A stretch of 64,000 bases of DNA from Alphaproteobacteria bacterium (lineage in GTDB: Bacteria; Pseudomonadota; Alphaproteobacteria; Caulobacterales; Caulobacteraceae). Shown here piece by piece: positions 35,469-44,979 of this stretch. The notes below the pieces were generated by a model, which was not told where the DNA came from, searched no databases, and saw only the letters and a program-made list of their open reading frames with translations. Positions within the stretch are counted from its first letter, which is position 1, and every line of letters begins with the position of its first letter. The translations under genes were made by a program, and so were the position numbers. The stretch spans positions 124,001 to 188,000 of the forward strand of contig JANYET010000066.1 of the NCBI GenBank assembly GCA_025359785.1, read 5' to 3'.

Positions 35469-36935
35469 CTAGCTCATATATTTCCGAAGGGCGGTCGCCG
35501 GATCGGCCTGTAGCGCGGCGTAGGCGTCCCGCAGCGCGGCCGCCAGGCAGGCGGATGCCGCCACCGCCGGCGGAAAAACGCCTCTCAGGCCGAGGAACAT
35601 CGCGATGTCCCGCGCCGGGTCGCCATCGCAGGCGAGCCCGATCTCGGTCAGTCGGTCGGCCAGGGGATCGGTGATCGCCACCGCCCCGCGCGCGCTGTCG
35701 CGGACGAACAGCATCCAGGCCACGACGCCCACCGCGAGGCGCGCCACGGACCGTCCAGCGGTCAGGGCTTCGGTGATGGTTTCCAGCAGCCGGTAGGGCA
35801 GCTTCTGCGATCCGTCCCAGGCGATCTGCGACAGCTGGTGGACGATGGCCGGATTGCGGAAACGCGCCAGGACCTGGGTGATGTAAGCGCCGACATCGAG
35901 CCCGGCCGTGGGCGTCAGGCTGGCCGCAATATCGTGGCGCATGAGGGCTTCGACGAAGGCCGCCAGGTCCGGATCGCTCATGGCTTCGGCGACCGTCTCG
36001 TGACCCAGCCGCAGACCGACATAGGCCAGGGTCGAGTGGGCGCCATTCAGCAGCCTGAGCTTCGCGCGCTCGAAGGCCGCCACGTCGCCGGTCAGGGTGA
36101 CGCCAGCGTTCGCGAAAGTCGCGGCGTCCACGCCCAGGTCGCCGCCGATCACCCACTGCACGAACCGCTCCCGCTGGATTGGCCAGGCGTCGGTGACCCC
36201 CAGGCGCAGGGCGGCCTGGGCGCGAAGGGGCTCGTCGGTCGCCGGGGTGATGGAGTCGACCATGCTGTCGGGAAAGCCGACCTCGCCCGCGATCCAGCGC
36301 GCCAGTTCGGCCTGCCCGTGCGCTTCAGCGAACTGCAGCGTGGCGCGCCGCCAGCGCTGGCCGTTGCCCGAAAGGTTGTCGCAGCTGAGCGCGGTGAGGC
36401 CGGGAGCGCCCGCCGCGTGGCGCCTGCCCAGGCCCTCGACCAGCCAGCCGATCAGGGTGCTCGGCGCACAGCGCCCGGCCAGGTCAGCGCGCACGCCCAT
36501 ATGGTCCAGGTCGAGATCGCCTGCGGGCGTCAGGCCATAGCCCTTCTCGGTCACGGTCGCGGTGACGAAGCGCACCCGCGGATCGGCCAGCCGCGCGAAG
36601 ACCGCGTCGGGGCCGGCAGGTGCGGTCAGCACCTCCGCGATCGCGCCGATGACCCGGATCGTGGGCTCGGCCTCGCGCTCTGTCAGGCTGTAGAGCCCGT
36701 CCTGCGGGACCAGCGCTGCGCGGACCGTGTCGCTGCGAAGCGACACCGCGCTGATCGCCAGGCTCGCATCGCGCGCCAGCATCGCATCGAAATAGCAGGC
36801 CTGGTGCGCCCGGTGGAACGCGCCCGGCCCGAAGTGGACGACGCCGATTTCCGTGCGGCCCCGGTCATAGGCCGGGCGGATCACCTGCGGCGGCAGGACG
36901 GCAAGGGTCGCGTCGCTCAGCCGGCCGCTACTCAC
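35469..36935 (-). CDS. uxuB: Fructuronate reductase-like mannitol dehydrogenase family protein
   Basis: This 488-residue NAD-dependent dehydrogenase shows VHFGPGAFHRAHQ near the N-terminus and the catalytic KLRLLNGAHSTLAYVG. The former is closer to UxuB (fructuronate reductase) than to UxaB (tagaturonate reductase). It reduces a hexuronate ketose to an aldonate. The GTG at 36935 overlaps the uxaA stop as GTGA; a TTG seven codons upstream (36956) is the alternative. Its coupling to an altronate dehydratase, not a mannonate dehydratase, makes tagaturonate a possible substrate. Confidence 0.88.
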   Translation of the reverse strand: MSSGRLSDATLAVLPPQVIRPAYDRGRTEIGVVHFGPGAFHRAHQACYFDAMLARDASLAISAVSLRSDTVRAALVPQDGLYSLTEREAEPTIRVIGAIAEVLTAPAGPDAVFARLADPRVRFVTATVTEKGYGLTPAGDLDLDHMGVRADLAGRCAPSTLIGWLVEGLGRRHAAGAPGLTALSCDNLSGNGQRWRRATLQFAEAHGQAELARWIAGEVGFPDSMVDSITPATDEPLRAQAALRLGVTDAWPIQRERFVQWVIGGDLGVDAATFANAGVTLTGDVAAFERAKLRLLNGAHSTLAYVGLRLGHETVAEAMSDPDLAAFVEALMRHDIAASLTPTAGLDVGAYITQVLARFRNPAIVHQLSQIAWDGSQKLPYRLLETITEALTAGRSVARLAVGVVAWMLFVRDSARGAVAITDPLADRLTEIGLACDGDPARDIAMFLGLRGVFPPAVAASACLAAALRDAYAALQADPATALRKYMS

Positions 36936-38404
36936 AGCGTGACGCCGCGCTTCCAAAGGGCGATCTCGCGTTCGCCGTTCTCCTCGGCCCGGGTCGGCTG
37001 GCCCGAAGCCGTGTCGAGCACCAGCCGCATCAGGGCCGCGGCGGTGTCGTCAAGGTCATGGCCGGCGGCGACCCGGCCGGCGTCGAAGTCGATCCAGTGC
37101 GGCTTGCGCTGGGCGAGGCCGGAGTTGGTGGCGATCTTCAAGGTCGGCGCCGGAAAGCCCAGCGGCGTGCCGCGCCCGGTTGTGAAGAGGATCACCGTCG
37201 CGCCCGCGGCGGTGAGCGCCGTGGACGACACCGCGTCGTTGCCGGGCGCTTCCAGCAGCACCACGCCGCGCCGATCGCTCCGTTCGCCGTAGCGCAGCAC
37301 CTGGGTGATCTGCCCGCGCCCGGCCTTCTGCACCGCGCCAAGCGACTTCTCTTCCAGGGTCGTGACGCCGCCCTCGATATTGCCAGGCGAGGGGTTCTCG
37401 CTGACCGGCTCTCCGTGGCTGATGAAATAGGATTTGAAGTCGTTCACGACGGCGACGATGTCGTCGAACACCGCGCGGTCGGTGGCCCGCGCCATCAGCA
37501 GTTGCTCGGCGCCGAAGATTTCCGGGATCTCGGTCAGGATCGCGGTCCCGCCGGCGCCGGCCACCGCGTCGGCGATCCGGCCCACCGCGGGATTGGCGGT
37601 CAGCCCCGAGAAGCCGTCCGAGCCGCCACACTTCAGGCCGATCACCAGATCGGAGACCGGGCAGGTTTCGCGCCGATCGTGTTCGGCGACGGCCACCAGG
37701 GCCTCCACGGCCGCCAGCCCGGCCTCCATCTCGTCCTCCGTCGACTGCGCCGTGAAGGCGCGCAGCCGGGCCGGATCGACGTCGGGCGCGGCCGCGAGCA
37801 GCGCGTCGAGCTGGTTGCTCTCGCAGCCCAGGCCCAGGATCAACGCGCCGCCTGCATTGGGGTGCGCGGCCAGCGCACCGATCATCGTCCGCGTCGCCGC
37901 GAGGTCGCCGCCAAGCTGCGAACAGCCGAAGGGATGGGTCAGCGCGTAAACGCCGTCCACCCGGCCCTGGAACCGCTCGTTCGCCACCGCGGCGATCTTC
38001 TGGGCCGTGCGCGCCACGCAGCCCACGGTGCAGAGGATCCAGATCTCGTTGCGGGCGCCGACCCGGCCGTTGGCGCGGCGATAGCCTTCGAACGTCGCGG
38101 CGGTCGCCGGCATCGGCTCGGGCGCGGCGGGTGCGTAGGCGTAGGTCTCCAGACCCGACAGGCTGGTCGCCAGGTTGTGGCTGTGGATGTGCTCACCGGC
38201 CACGATATCGGAGGTCGCATGGCCGATCGGCCAGCCGTACTTGCGCACATCCTGGCCCGCCGTGATCGCCCGCAGCGCGACCTTGTGGCCGGCCGGAATG
38301 TCGGTTGCCGCCATCACCCCCTCGGCCACCGGCTCGCCCTTGGCGAGCGGCGCCAGGGTCACCGCCACGTCGTCGCGCGGGTCGATCTTCAGGACCAAGG
38401 ACAT
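36932..38404 (-). CDS. uxaA: Altronate dehydratase
   Basis: This 490-residue protein carries both parts of full-length UxaA. The N-terminal SAF domain contains PAGHKVALRAITAGQDVRKYG and HIHSHN. The large C-terminal domain has HPFGCSQLGGD, ILGLGCESNQ and KCGGSDGFSGLTANPA. It dehydrates D-altronate to 2-keto-3-deoxygluconate (KDG). The ATG at 38404 was chosen because upstream in-frame codons cross the operator and the lacI start region. An identical copy of the uronate operator lies just upstream. Confidence 0.93.
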   Translation of the reverse strand: MSLVLKIDPRDDVAVTLAPLAKGEPVAEGVMAATDIPAGHKVALRAITAGQDVRKYGWPIGHATSDIVAGEHIHSHNLATSLSGLETYAYAPAAPEPMPATAATFEGYRRANGRVGARNEIWILCTVGCVARTAQKIAAVANERFQGRVDGVYALTHPFGCSQLGGDLAATRTMIGALAAHPNAGGALILGLGCESNQLDALLAAAPDVDPARLRAFTAQSTEDEMEAGLAAVEALVAVAEHDRRETCPVSDLVIGLKCGGSDGFSGLTANPAVGRIADAVAGAGGTAILTEIPEIFGAEQLLMARATDRAVFDDIVAVVNDFKSYFISHGEPVSENPSPGNIEGGVTTLEEKSLGAVQKAGRGQITQVLRYGERSDRRGVVLLEAPGNDAVSSTALTAAGATVILFTTGRGTPLGFPAPTLKIATNSGLAQRKPHWIDFDAGRVAAGHDLDDTAAALMRLVLDTASGQPTRAEENGEREIALWKRGVTL

Positions 38405-38411
38405 CTTGTAA

Positions 38412-38426
38412 AGGTAACCGGTGTCA
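38412..38426. promoter_or_regulatory. Predicted LacI-family operator, uxaA/lacI gap
   Basis: AGGTAACCGGTGTCA, eight bases before the uxaA start codon and about 70 before lacI. The same 15-mer occurs exactly, in both orientations, in the uxaC control region 3.4 kb away. The position in the uxaA leader suits repression by roadblock or by blocking initiation, and could also autoregulate lacI. Confidence 0.75.
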
Positions 38427-38495
38427 TGCATTCGGCCTATACCCTTCGCCATGCCTGCGGCTATGAAGCCCTGAGCCAAACAGGACAGGATCGGA

Positions 38496-39575
38496 ATGCC
38501 GAAGCGCGGGGCGGCCGGTAGCGACGAGCGGGGGAGCGAAGCGCAGGGGACGGGCGAAGGCCCGCGCCGCCGCCCGACGATCAACGACATCGCCCGTCTG
38601 GCCGGGGTTTCCAAAAAGACCGTCAGCCGGGTCATCAACGCGAGCCCTTACGTCCAGAAAGACACCCGCGAGCGCATCGAGGCGGTGATCGCCGAGCACG
38701 GCTATGCGCCGGACCCGCAGGCGCGTGGCCTCGCCTTCCGCCGGTCATTCCTGATCGGCCTCGTCTACGACAATCCCAATCCGCAGTACGTCGTGAACAT
38801 GCAGCTGGGCCTGCTGGACGGCATGAAGGGCTCCGGCTTCGAGCTGGTGGTGCACCCCTGCGATCGCGCGAGTCCGACCTTCCTGGCCGACCTGCGCGGC
38901 TTCATCGAGCGGCAGAAACTGTTCGGCGTGGTGCTGACGCCGTCGGTCTCCGAGGACGAGCGGGTCGCGGCGCTGATGGGCGACATCGGCTGCGAATATG
39001 TCCGCGTCGCCTCGGTCTCTCTCGATGCGCCGGCCCACATGATCGAGACCCGCGACCGGGCTGGCGGCGAGGCGGCGGCGCAGCATCTGGCCGACCTCGG
39101 CCATGCCCGCGTGGCCTTCATCTCCGGCCCGCCCAGCTTCCGCTCGTCGCGCGAACGCCGTGAAGGGTTCGAGACGGGCCTGGCGACGCGCGGCCTGACG
39201 CTCGAGGCCCGTTACAGCCAGGAAGGCGCCTATACCTTCGAGTCCGGCATCGAGTGCGCCGCGGCCCTGCTGAAACTCTCGCCGCGGCCGACCGCCATCT
39301 TCGCTGGTAACGACGAGATGGCCGCCGGCGTCCTGCAGGCCGCCCGCCAGCTCGGTGTGGCCGTGCCGCGGGACCTGTCGGTGGTCGGCTTCGACGACTT
39401 CGAGATCGCGAGACGCCTGTGGCCCAGCCTCACCACGCTGCGCACGCCCACCCGCGAGATCGGCCGCCTCGCCGTCGAGCGCCTGATGGGTCTCTCCGAC
39501 GAGGGCCGCGAGCCCAATGACCGGTTGCCGGTTCTGGTGGTCCGCGAGTCGACCGGGCCGGCGCCCAAGAGCTAG
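38496..39575 (+). CDS. LacI-family transcriptional regulator of the uronate locus
   Basis: This 359-residue regulator has a LacI helix-turn-helix at about 28-50 (TINDIARLAGVSKKTVSRVI) preceded by a charged N-terminal extension. The periplasmic-binding-like effector domain includes HLADLGHARVAFISGP and PTAIFAGNDEMAAGVLQ. It sits divergently to uxaA with an operator between them. The palindromic sites across the 36-57 kb region are its likely targets, and a uronate or KDG its likely effector. Its TAG stop shares the CTAG tetramer with the transporter stop on the other strand. Confidence 0.92.
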   Translation: MPKRGAAGSDERGSEAQGTGEGPRRRPTINDIARLAGVSKKTVSRVINASPYVQKDTRERIEAVIAEHGYAPDPQARGLAFRRSFLIGLVYDNPNPQYVVNMQLGLLDGMKGSGFELVVHPCDRASPTFLADLRGFIERQKLFGVVLTPSVSEDERVAALMGDIGCEYVRVASVSLDAPAHMIETRDRAGGEAAAQHLADLGHARVAFISGPPSFRSSRERREGFETGLATRGLTLEARYSQEGAYTFESGIECAAALLKLSPRPTAIFAGNDEMAAGVLQAARQLGVAVPRDLSVVGFDDFEIARRLWPSLTTLRTPTREIGRLAVERLMGLSDEGREPNDRLPVLVVRESTGPAPKS

Positions 39576-40870
39576 ACCTTCACCGGTTCCATCTTCGGCG
39601 ACAGCAGGTGTACCGCCAGCAGCGCCAGCAGATAGACCGAGGCCGCCACCACGAAGATGGGGGTGTAGACGCCGATCTTGTCGAGGACGTAGCCGGCGTA
39701 CTTGGCCATCGCCATGCCGCCGATGGCCCCGATCATCCCGCCGATGCCGACCACCGAGCCCACCGCCGAGCGGGGAAAGACGTCGCCGGGCAGGGTGTAG
39801 AGCGTGGCGGAGAAGCCCTGGTGCGCGGCCGTCGCGACGCCGATGATGCCGACCGCCAGCCACAGGTTCGAGGCGTGCGCCGCGAAGGCCACCGGCAAGG
39901 CCAGCAGGGCGCAGATCAGCATGGTGGTCTTGCGCGCCCGGTTGATCGACCAGCCCATCTTGATGAACCGCGACGACAGCCAGCCGCCGCCGATGCTGCC
40001 CACGTCGCTCAGCAGATAGACCGCCACCACCGGCGGGCCGAAGGTCTTGAGGTCCAGGTGGTAGCGCTTGCCGAAGAAGTCCGGCAGCCAGAACAGCCAC
40101 ATCCACCAGACCGGATCGATCAGGAACTTGGCGATCGCGTAGGCCCAGGTCTCCCGCGTCTTCAGCAGCACCGACCACGGCACCTTGACGACCGTGTCGG
40201 CGGGATCGCTCTCGATATGCGCCAGTTCGGCGGCGCCTAGCTTCTGGTGCTCGCGTGGCGTGCGGTAGACAATGAGCCAGATCGGCAGCCAGAGCAGTCC
40301 CACCGCGCCGGTCACCACGAAGGCCGCCCGCCAGCCCCAGGCCAGCGTGATCATCGGGATCACCAGCGGGGTGACGATGGCGCCGATATTGGTGCCGGCA
40401 TTGAACAGGCCGGTGGCGAAGGCGCGCTCCTTCTTGGGGAACCACTGGGCCATGGCCTTGATACCGCCAGGGAACGCCCCGCCTTCGCCGACCCCCAGCA
40501 GCAACCGCCCGCCGATGAAGCCCGCCAGCGATGAGGCCAGTGCATGCGACATGTGGGCGACCTGCCAGATCAGATAGGCGACGCCGAAGCCCCAGCGGGC
40601 GCCGATCCGGTCCACGATCCGCCCGAAGGCCAGGTAGGAGACCGCGTAGGTCGCTTGGAACCAGAAGACCAGGTCGGCATAGTTGGTCTCGTCCCAGCCG
40701 AACGCCTTGGACAGGTCGCCCTTCAGAAAGCTGATCGTCTGACGGTCGACGTAGTTGAAGACCATGGCGGTAAACAGCAGGGCCACGACGACCCAGCGGT
40801 AACGGCCCATGGCGGCTGGCTTCAGCGCGTCAGCCAAGTCCCGCTTAGGCGGAATTGCCGCGTTGGTCAT
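39572..40870 (-). CDS. exuT: MFS hexuronate transporter (ExuT-like)
   Basis: This 432-residue major facilitator has twelve predicted membrane segments and the anion:cation symporter pattern WVVVALLFTAMVFNYVDRQT at the start, then GGFIGGRLLLGVGEGG-like text near residue 115. ExuT and its relatives import galacturonate and glucuronate with protons. Genomic context with uxaC, uxuB and kduID supports a hexuronate substrate. The start lies 26 bases inside the 3' end of the FAH-fold gene, so the two are co-translated. It converges on lacI with a shared CTAG. Confidence 0.88.
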   Translation of the reverse strand: MTNAAIPPKRDLADALKPAAMGRYRWVVVALLFTAMVFNYVDRQTISFLKGDLSKAFGWDETNYADLVFWFQATYAVSYLAFGRIVDRIGARWGFGVAYLIWQVAHMSHALASSLAGFIGGRLLLGVGEGGAFPGGIKAMAQWFPKKERAFATGLFNAGTNIGAIVTPLVIPMITLAWGWRAAFVVTGAVGLLWLPIWLIVYRTPREHQKLGAAELAHIESDPADTVVKVPWSVLLKTRETWAYAIAKFLIDPVWWMWLFWLPDFFGKRYHLDLKTFGPPVVAVYLLSDVGSIGGGWLSSRFIKMGWSINRARKTTMLICALLALPVAFAAHASNLWLAVGIIGVATAAHQGFSATLYTLPGDVFPRSAVGSVVGIGGMIGAIGGMAMAKYAGYVLDKIGVYTPIFVVAASVYLLALLAVHLLSPKMEPVKV

Positions 40871-41714
40871 GGTCCGATCCTCCCGGGCCCTCCGCCGGCT
40901 GGGCGGGCCGCGCGATACAGCGGATCTCGTCCAGGTCGCCGAAGGTGATGCGGGCCGTTTGTCCGGCCTCGATGTCGTGGATGCCGCTGGCCGCGCCGGT
41001 GGTCACCAGCTGGCCGCGTTTCAGGGGCCGGCCGCGCGCGGCGACGGCGTTCATCAGGAAGGCCAGCGACGCCGCCGGCCCGCCGGGCAGCGACGAGGGC
41101 GCGCCGCGCCCCACCAGCTGGCCGTTCACGTAGGATGCGCAGGGCGGCCAGTCGTCGGTGCGGCGGCGCCAGTCGGGAATCGTCCGCCCCAGGATCAGGC
41201 CGGCGTTGTTGCCGAAGTCGGCGGCCACCACCCGGGGACCCAGGATATTGATGCTGGCCAGCGGGCTTCCGGCGAACTCGACGCCCACCAGCTCATCCTC
41301 GACCAGGGCCAATGCGTCGGCCGCCGTCCAGTCGGTCTTGCTTGGCGGTGCGTCCTCGCCCATGCGGTAGATGTACTCCGCTTCCACGGCGGCGAAACCG
41401 CCGGCGATCGCGAAGACCGGCGTGGGCTCAGGTCCCGCCTGGACAACATTGGCGGCGAACACCGGACCCATCACCCGCTCGGCGGCGAGGCTGGCCTGCA
41501 GTTCGGTCGAGATGCGACCCACCTTCCACCCCGCGACCTGATCGGGCCACAGGCCGATGGCGGCCTCCTGGATGCGGTAGCCGGTGGCCATGTCGGCTGG
41601 GATCGCGCCTGGAAACCCGGCGAGCGAACGCGCCGCCCGGCGCGCGCTCACGAAGCGGCGCGCCACCTCGGATGGGGCCAGGGCCGTCGCGGTATCCGGC
41701 CGGATTTCGCTCAC
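40845..41714 (-). CDS. FAH-superfamily hydratase (2-keto-4-pentenoate hydratase-like)
   Basis: This 289-residue protein has the fold of 2-keto-4-pentenoate hydratases: GYRIQEAAIGLWPDQVAGWK near residue 45, then AVEAEYIYRM with the metal-binding Glu pair and LVTTGAASGIHDIEAGQ. Members dehydrate, hydrate or cleave 2-keto acids. In sugar-acid loci, relatives process 2-keto-3-deoxy acids, so an alternative route from a deoxy-keto sugar is possible. The GTG at 41714 was chosen, with GAGG about 12 bases upstream; the longer ATG frame runs into the divergent operators. Confidence 0.8.
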   Translation of the reverse strand: MSEIRPDTATALAPSEVARRFVSARRAARSLAGFPGAIPADMATGYRIQEAAIGLWPDQVAGWKVGRISTELQASLAAERVMGPVFAANVVQAGPEPTPVFAIAGGFAAVEAEYIYRMGEDAPPSKTDWTAADALALVEDELVGVEFAGSPLASINILGPRVVAADFGNNAGLILGRTIPDWRRRTDDWPPCASYVNGQLVGRGAPSSLPGGPAASLAFLMNAVAARGRPLKRGQLVTTGAASGIHDIEAGQTARITFGDLDEIRCIARPAQPAEGPGGSDHDQRGNSA

Positions 41715-41804
41715 CCGGACGCCGCCTCGCGGGCGTCGCAAGCGGTCATCCAGAGGTTGGTTTCGGTATAAATCGAGGTCACGATGGCCGGACATTGGGC
41801 GATT

Positions 41805-41819
41805 AGGTAACCGGTGTCA
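41805..41819. promoter_or_regulatory. Predicted LacI-family operator 1, uxaC control region
   Basis: AGGTAACCGGTGTCA, identical to the site before uxaA. On the minus strand it overlaps a TTGACA (41816-41821) that could be the -35 element of the hydratase/transporter operon. It is paired with an inverted identical copy at 41862. Confidence 0.75.
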
Positions 41820-41861
41820 ATTTGCCCGATACGTTCGCCGACAAGACTTGCCAGCCTATCA

Positions 41862-41876
41862 TGACACCGGTTACCT
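41862..41876. promoter_or_regulatory. Predicted LacI-family operator 2, uxaC control region
   Basis: TGACACCGGTTACCT is the exact reverse complement of the site at 41805. The two centres are 57 bases apart. A possible uxaC promoter (TTCGCC, 17 bases, TATCAT at 41857-41862) ends at the edge of this site, so binding would block it. Confidence 0.75.
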
Positions 41877-41918
41877 GAGCCCAGACTGAAACCAGCCCTG
41901 CGAGCCCCGCAAGAGCCC

Positions 41919-43379
41919 ATGTCGCGACCGCTTAGCCTCAATGCCGATCGGCTGTTCCCGGCGGACGCGAGCGTCCGCGGCGTGGCGCGTCGGCTGTACG
42001 CCGAGGTGGCCGGCCTGCCGATCATCAGTCCGCACGGCCACACCGATCCGGAGTGGTTCGCGACCGACGCGCCGTTCGCCGACGCGACCAGCCTGCTGCT
42101 GGCCCCTGACCACTATCTCTACCGCATGCTCTACAGCGCCGGCGTGCCGATGGAGGCGCTGGGGGTGCCCACCCGCAAGGGCGCGAGCGCCGCCGATCCG
42201 CGCGCGGCGTGGCGGCTGTTCGCCAGCCACCAGCACCTGTTCCGCGGCACGCCGTCGGCCCTGTGGCTGAACCACGTCTTCGCGGCGGTCTTCGCCTTTG
42301 AGGTGGTCCTGGAGGCGTCGACCGCCGATCTCTATTTCGACCGCATCGGCGAGAGGCTGGCGACGCCGGACTTCCGGCCCCGCGCCCTGTTTGATCGGTT
42401 CAACATCGAGCTGCTAGCCACCACGGAGAGCCCCACCGACGACCTCGCCCATCACAAGGCGATCCGCGAGAGCGGCTGGGCGAAGACCTCCAAAGGTCGC
42501 GTGGTCACCGCCTATCGCCCGGACCCGGTGATCGATCCGGAGCACGAGGACTTCTGGGTCTCGCTGGAGACGTTCGCCAACCTGAGCGGCCAGGACGTCT
42601 CCTTCTGGTCCGGCTACCTGGAGGCCCACCGCGTTCGCCGCCGCGCCTTCATCGCGGCCGGCGCCACGTCCACCGACCACGGCCACCCGAGCGCGGCCAC
42701 CGCCGACCTGGCGCCTGCCGACGCCGAGGCGCTCTATCACCGCATCCTGGATGGCGTACGCTCCAAGGAAGACGCCGAACTGTTCCGCGCCCAGATGCTG
42801 ACCGAGATGGCGCGGATGAGCCTGGACGACGGCCTCGTCATGCAGATTCACCCGGGCTCGTTCCGCAACCACAACGCTCGCCTGTTCCGGACCTTCGGCC
42901 GCGACAAGGGCGCCGACATTCCTCAGCCGACGGACTATGTCCGCGCATTGAAGCCGCTGCTCGACCGCTTTGGCGGCGAGCCGGACCTGACGATCATCCT
43001 CTTCACCCTCGACGAAACCGCCTACAGCCGTGAGCTCGCGCCCCTGGCCGGCCACTATCCGGCGCTGAAGCTCGGCCCCGCCTGGTGGTTCCACGACAGC
43101 CCCGAGGGGATGCGCCGGTTCCGCGAACAGACCACGGAGACCGCGGGCTTCTACAACACCGTCGGCTTCAACGATGACACTCGGGCCTTTCTGTCGATCC
43201 CCGCGCGCCATGACGTTGCCAGGCGGGTGGATTGCGGCTTCCTCGCGCGCCTCGTCGCCGAGCATCGCCTGGACGAAACCGAGGCCGCCGAGGTGGCGGT
43301 CGACCTTGCGTACAACCTGCCCAAGCGGGCCTACAAACTGGATGCGGACACGCCCTTGCCCTCGTGGGCGAGCGCGTAA
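41919..43379 (+). CDS. uxaC: Glucuronate isomerase (uronate isomerase)
   Basis: This 486-residue amidohydrolase-fold enzyme has the metal-binding HGH at residues 39-41 ([11 protein letters not shown]). Family features include [25 protein letters not shown] and the C-terminal [11 protein letters not shown]. It converts glucuronate to fructuronate and galacturonate to tagaturonate, the entry step of the pathway. The length fits UxaC. It opens the plus-strand uxaC-kduI-kduD operon downstream of paired operators. Confidence 0.94.
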   Translation: MSRPLSLNADRLFPADASVRGVARRLYAEVAGLPIISPHGHTDPEWFATDAPFADATSLLLAPDHYLYRMLYSAGVPMEALGVPTRKGASAADPRAAWRLFASHQHLFRGTPSALWLNHVFAAVFAFEVVLEASTADLYFDRIGERLATPDFRPRALFDRFNIELLATTESPTDDLAHHKAIRESGWAKTSKGRVVTAYRPDPVIDPEHEDFWVSLETFANLSGQDVSFWSGYLEAHRVRRRAFIAAGATSTDHGHPSAATADLAPADAEALYHRILDGVRSKEDAELFRAQMLTEMARMSLDDGLVMQIHPGSFRNHNARLFRTFGRDKGADIPQPTDYVRALKPLLDRFGGEPDLTIILFTLDETAYSRELAPLAGHYPALKLGPAWWFHDSPEGMRRFREQTTETAGFYNTVGFNDDTRAFLSIPARHDVARRVDCGFLARLVAEHRLDETEAAEVAVDLAYNLPKRAYKLDADTPLPSWASA

Positions 43380-43383
43380 CCGC

Positions 43384-43390
43384 GGGAGGA
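43384..43390 (+). promoter_or_regulatory. Ribosome site deciding a GTG start of kduI
   Basis: GGGAGGA stands six bases before GTG at 43397. The resulting protein begins at the conserved N-terminus of KduI, so this start is preferred to longer in-frame options that lie inside uxaC. Confidence 0.7.
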
Positions 43391-43396
43391 AAGCCG

Positions 43397-44233
43397 GTGT
43401 TCAAGAAGACCTATCACGCCACCCATCCGGACATGATGGACGGCGCCACCAACGACCAGCTCCGCGACCGCCACCTGATCGGCGGCCTGTTCGTGGCGGG
43501 CGAGGTGGTGCTGAACTACTCGCACAATGAACGTTTCGTGGTCGGCGGGGCCGCGCCCGGCAAGACCCCGCTGAAGCTGCCCGACCAGACCGAGCCTGCC
43601 TCGGCCGCCGGCCATCCATTCCTGGAACGCCGCGAACTGGGGATCGTCAATGTCTCCGACGGCCCCGGAAAGGTCACTGTCGATGGTACGGCCTACACGC
43701 TGGCGTCCCGCGACTGCCTCTATGTGCCGATGGGCTCCAAGGCGGTGATCTTCGAAGGCGAGGGCGCGCGGTTCTATCTGGTCTCGACGCCGGCTCACGC
43801 GGCCTTTGAGGTGAAGCAGATATCCATCGCCCAGGCCGTGCCGTTGGAGCGCGGGTCGCTGGAGCAGTCCAACGAGCGGACGATCTATCAGCTCGTGGTG
43901 CCGGCCACCTGCAAGTCGGCCCAACTTCTCCTTGGTCTGACCATCCTCAACACCGGCAGTGTCTGGAACACCATGCCGCCGCACCTGCATGACCGGCGCT
44001 CGGAGGTCTATTTCTACTTCGGCCTGAAAGAGGACGAGCGGGTCTTCCACTTCATGGGCGAGCCCGACGCGCAGCGGCACATCGTGATGGCCAACGAAGA
44101 GGCGGTGATGTCGCCGCCCTGGTCGATCCACATGGGCTCGGGGACGTCCAACTACGCCTTCATCTGGGCCATGGGCGGCGAGAACCTCGACTACACCGAC
44201 ATGACCGTCCTCGACATCTGCCAGCTCAAATGA
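43397..44233 (+). CDS. kduI: 5-keto-4-deoxyuronate isomerase (5-dehydro-4-deoxy-D-glucuronate isomerase)
   Basis: This 278-residue cupin isomerises 5-keto-4-deoxyuronate (from unsaturated uronates) to 2,5-diketo-3-deoxygluconate. The zinc ligands of Escherichia coli KduI (H196, H198, E203, H245) are conserved at the same residue numbers here, in [10 protein letters not shown] and WSIHMGSG. It begins 18 bases after uxaC and overlaps kduD as ATGA. Its presence shows that the locus handles unsaturated uronates made by polysaccharide lyases. Confidence 0.95.
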   Translation: MFKKTYHATHPDMMDGATNDQLRDRHLIGGLFVAGEVVLNYSHNERFVVGGAAPGKTPLKLPDQTEPASAAGHPFLERRELGIVNVSDGPGKVTVDGTAYTLASRDCLYVPMGSKAVIFEGEGARFYLVSTPAHAAFEVKQISIAQAVPLERGSLEQSNERTIYQLVVPATCKSAQLLLGLTILNTGSVWNTMPPHLHDRRSEVYFYFGLKEDERVFHFMGEPDAQRHIVMANEEAVMSPPWSIHMGSGTSNYAFIWAMGGENLDYTDMTVLDICQLK

Positions 44234-44976
44234 ACGGCCTCTTCGACCTTACCGGCAAGACCGCGCTGGTCACCGGGGCCAACACGGGGCTGGGCCAGGC
44301 CATCGCCGTCGGCCTGGCCGGCGCCGGGGCCGACATCGTGGCCGTCGGTCGCAGCGCCCCGGACGAGACCGCCGCGATGGTGTCCGCCTTGGGCCGCAAG
44401 CTCACCGCCATCGCCGCCGACCTGGGCTCGACCGAGCCGATCGCCCGCGTAATGGCGGAAGCTGGGTCCATCGATATCCTGGTCAACAACGCCGGCATCA
44501 TCCGCCGGGACGATTCCACCGCGTTCAGCGAGGACGACTGGGACGCGGTGATGGACACCAACCTGAAGGTGGCCTTCTTCCTCAGCCAGGCCGTCGCCAA
44601 GGCCTGGATCGGCGCCGGCCGCGGCGGCAAGATCATCCAGGTCGCCTCGATGCTGTCCTTCCAGGGTGGCGTCAGGGTGCCCTCCTATACCGCCTCGAAG
44701 AGCGGGCTCGCCGGCCTCACCAAGGCGCTGGCCAACGAATGGGCGGGCAAGGGGATCAACGTCAACGCCATCGCGCCCGGCTATTTCGTAACCAACAACA
44801 CCACCGCGCTACGCGCCGACGAGACCCGCAGCCGCCAGATCATGGAGCGCATCCCGGCCGGCCGCTGGGGCACGCCCGACGACCTTGCCGGGGTCGCCGT
44901 CTTCCTGGCCAGCCGGGCTTCCGACTACATGCACGGCGCCATTGTTCCGGTGGACGGCGGCTGGCTGGCGCGCTGA
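44230..44976 (+). CDS. kduD: 2-keto-3-deoxygluconate dehydrogenase, SDR family
   Basis: This 248-residue short-chain dehydrogenase has the cofactor motif TGANTGLGQ and NNAGIIRRD. The active-site Tyr and Lys are in YTASKSG, and the C-terminal [13 protein letters not shown] is diagnostic. It reduces 2,5-diketo-3-deoxygluconate to KDG. Coupling to kduI by a four-base overlap makes the assignment secure among similar dehydrogenases. Confidence 0.93.
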   Translation: MNGLFDLTGKTALVTGANTGLGQAIAVGLAGAGADIVAVGRSAPDETAAMVSALGRKLTAIAADLGSTEPIARVMAEAGSIDILVNNAGIIRRDDSTAFSEDDWDAVMDTNLKVAFFLSQAVAKAWIGAGRGGKIIQVASMLSFQGGVRVPSYTASKSGLAGLTKALANEWAGKGINVNAIAPGYFVTNNTTALRADETRSRQIMERIPAGRWGTPDDLAGVAVFLASRASDYMHGAIVPVDGGWLAR

Positions 44977-44979
44977 CCC

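Noticed and set aside
35377-36156. 260-residue extension of the quinohemoprotein dehydrogenase
   Set aside because: It overlaps uxuB in another frame. The TTG with an AGGAG site gives a direct signal peptide.
38405-38638. N-terminal extension of UxaA across the lacI start
   Set aside because: It would run through the operator and the divergent regulator gene; the UxaA N-terminal domain matches the ATG at 38404.
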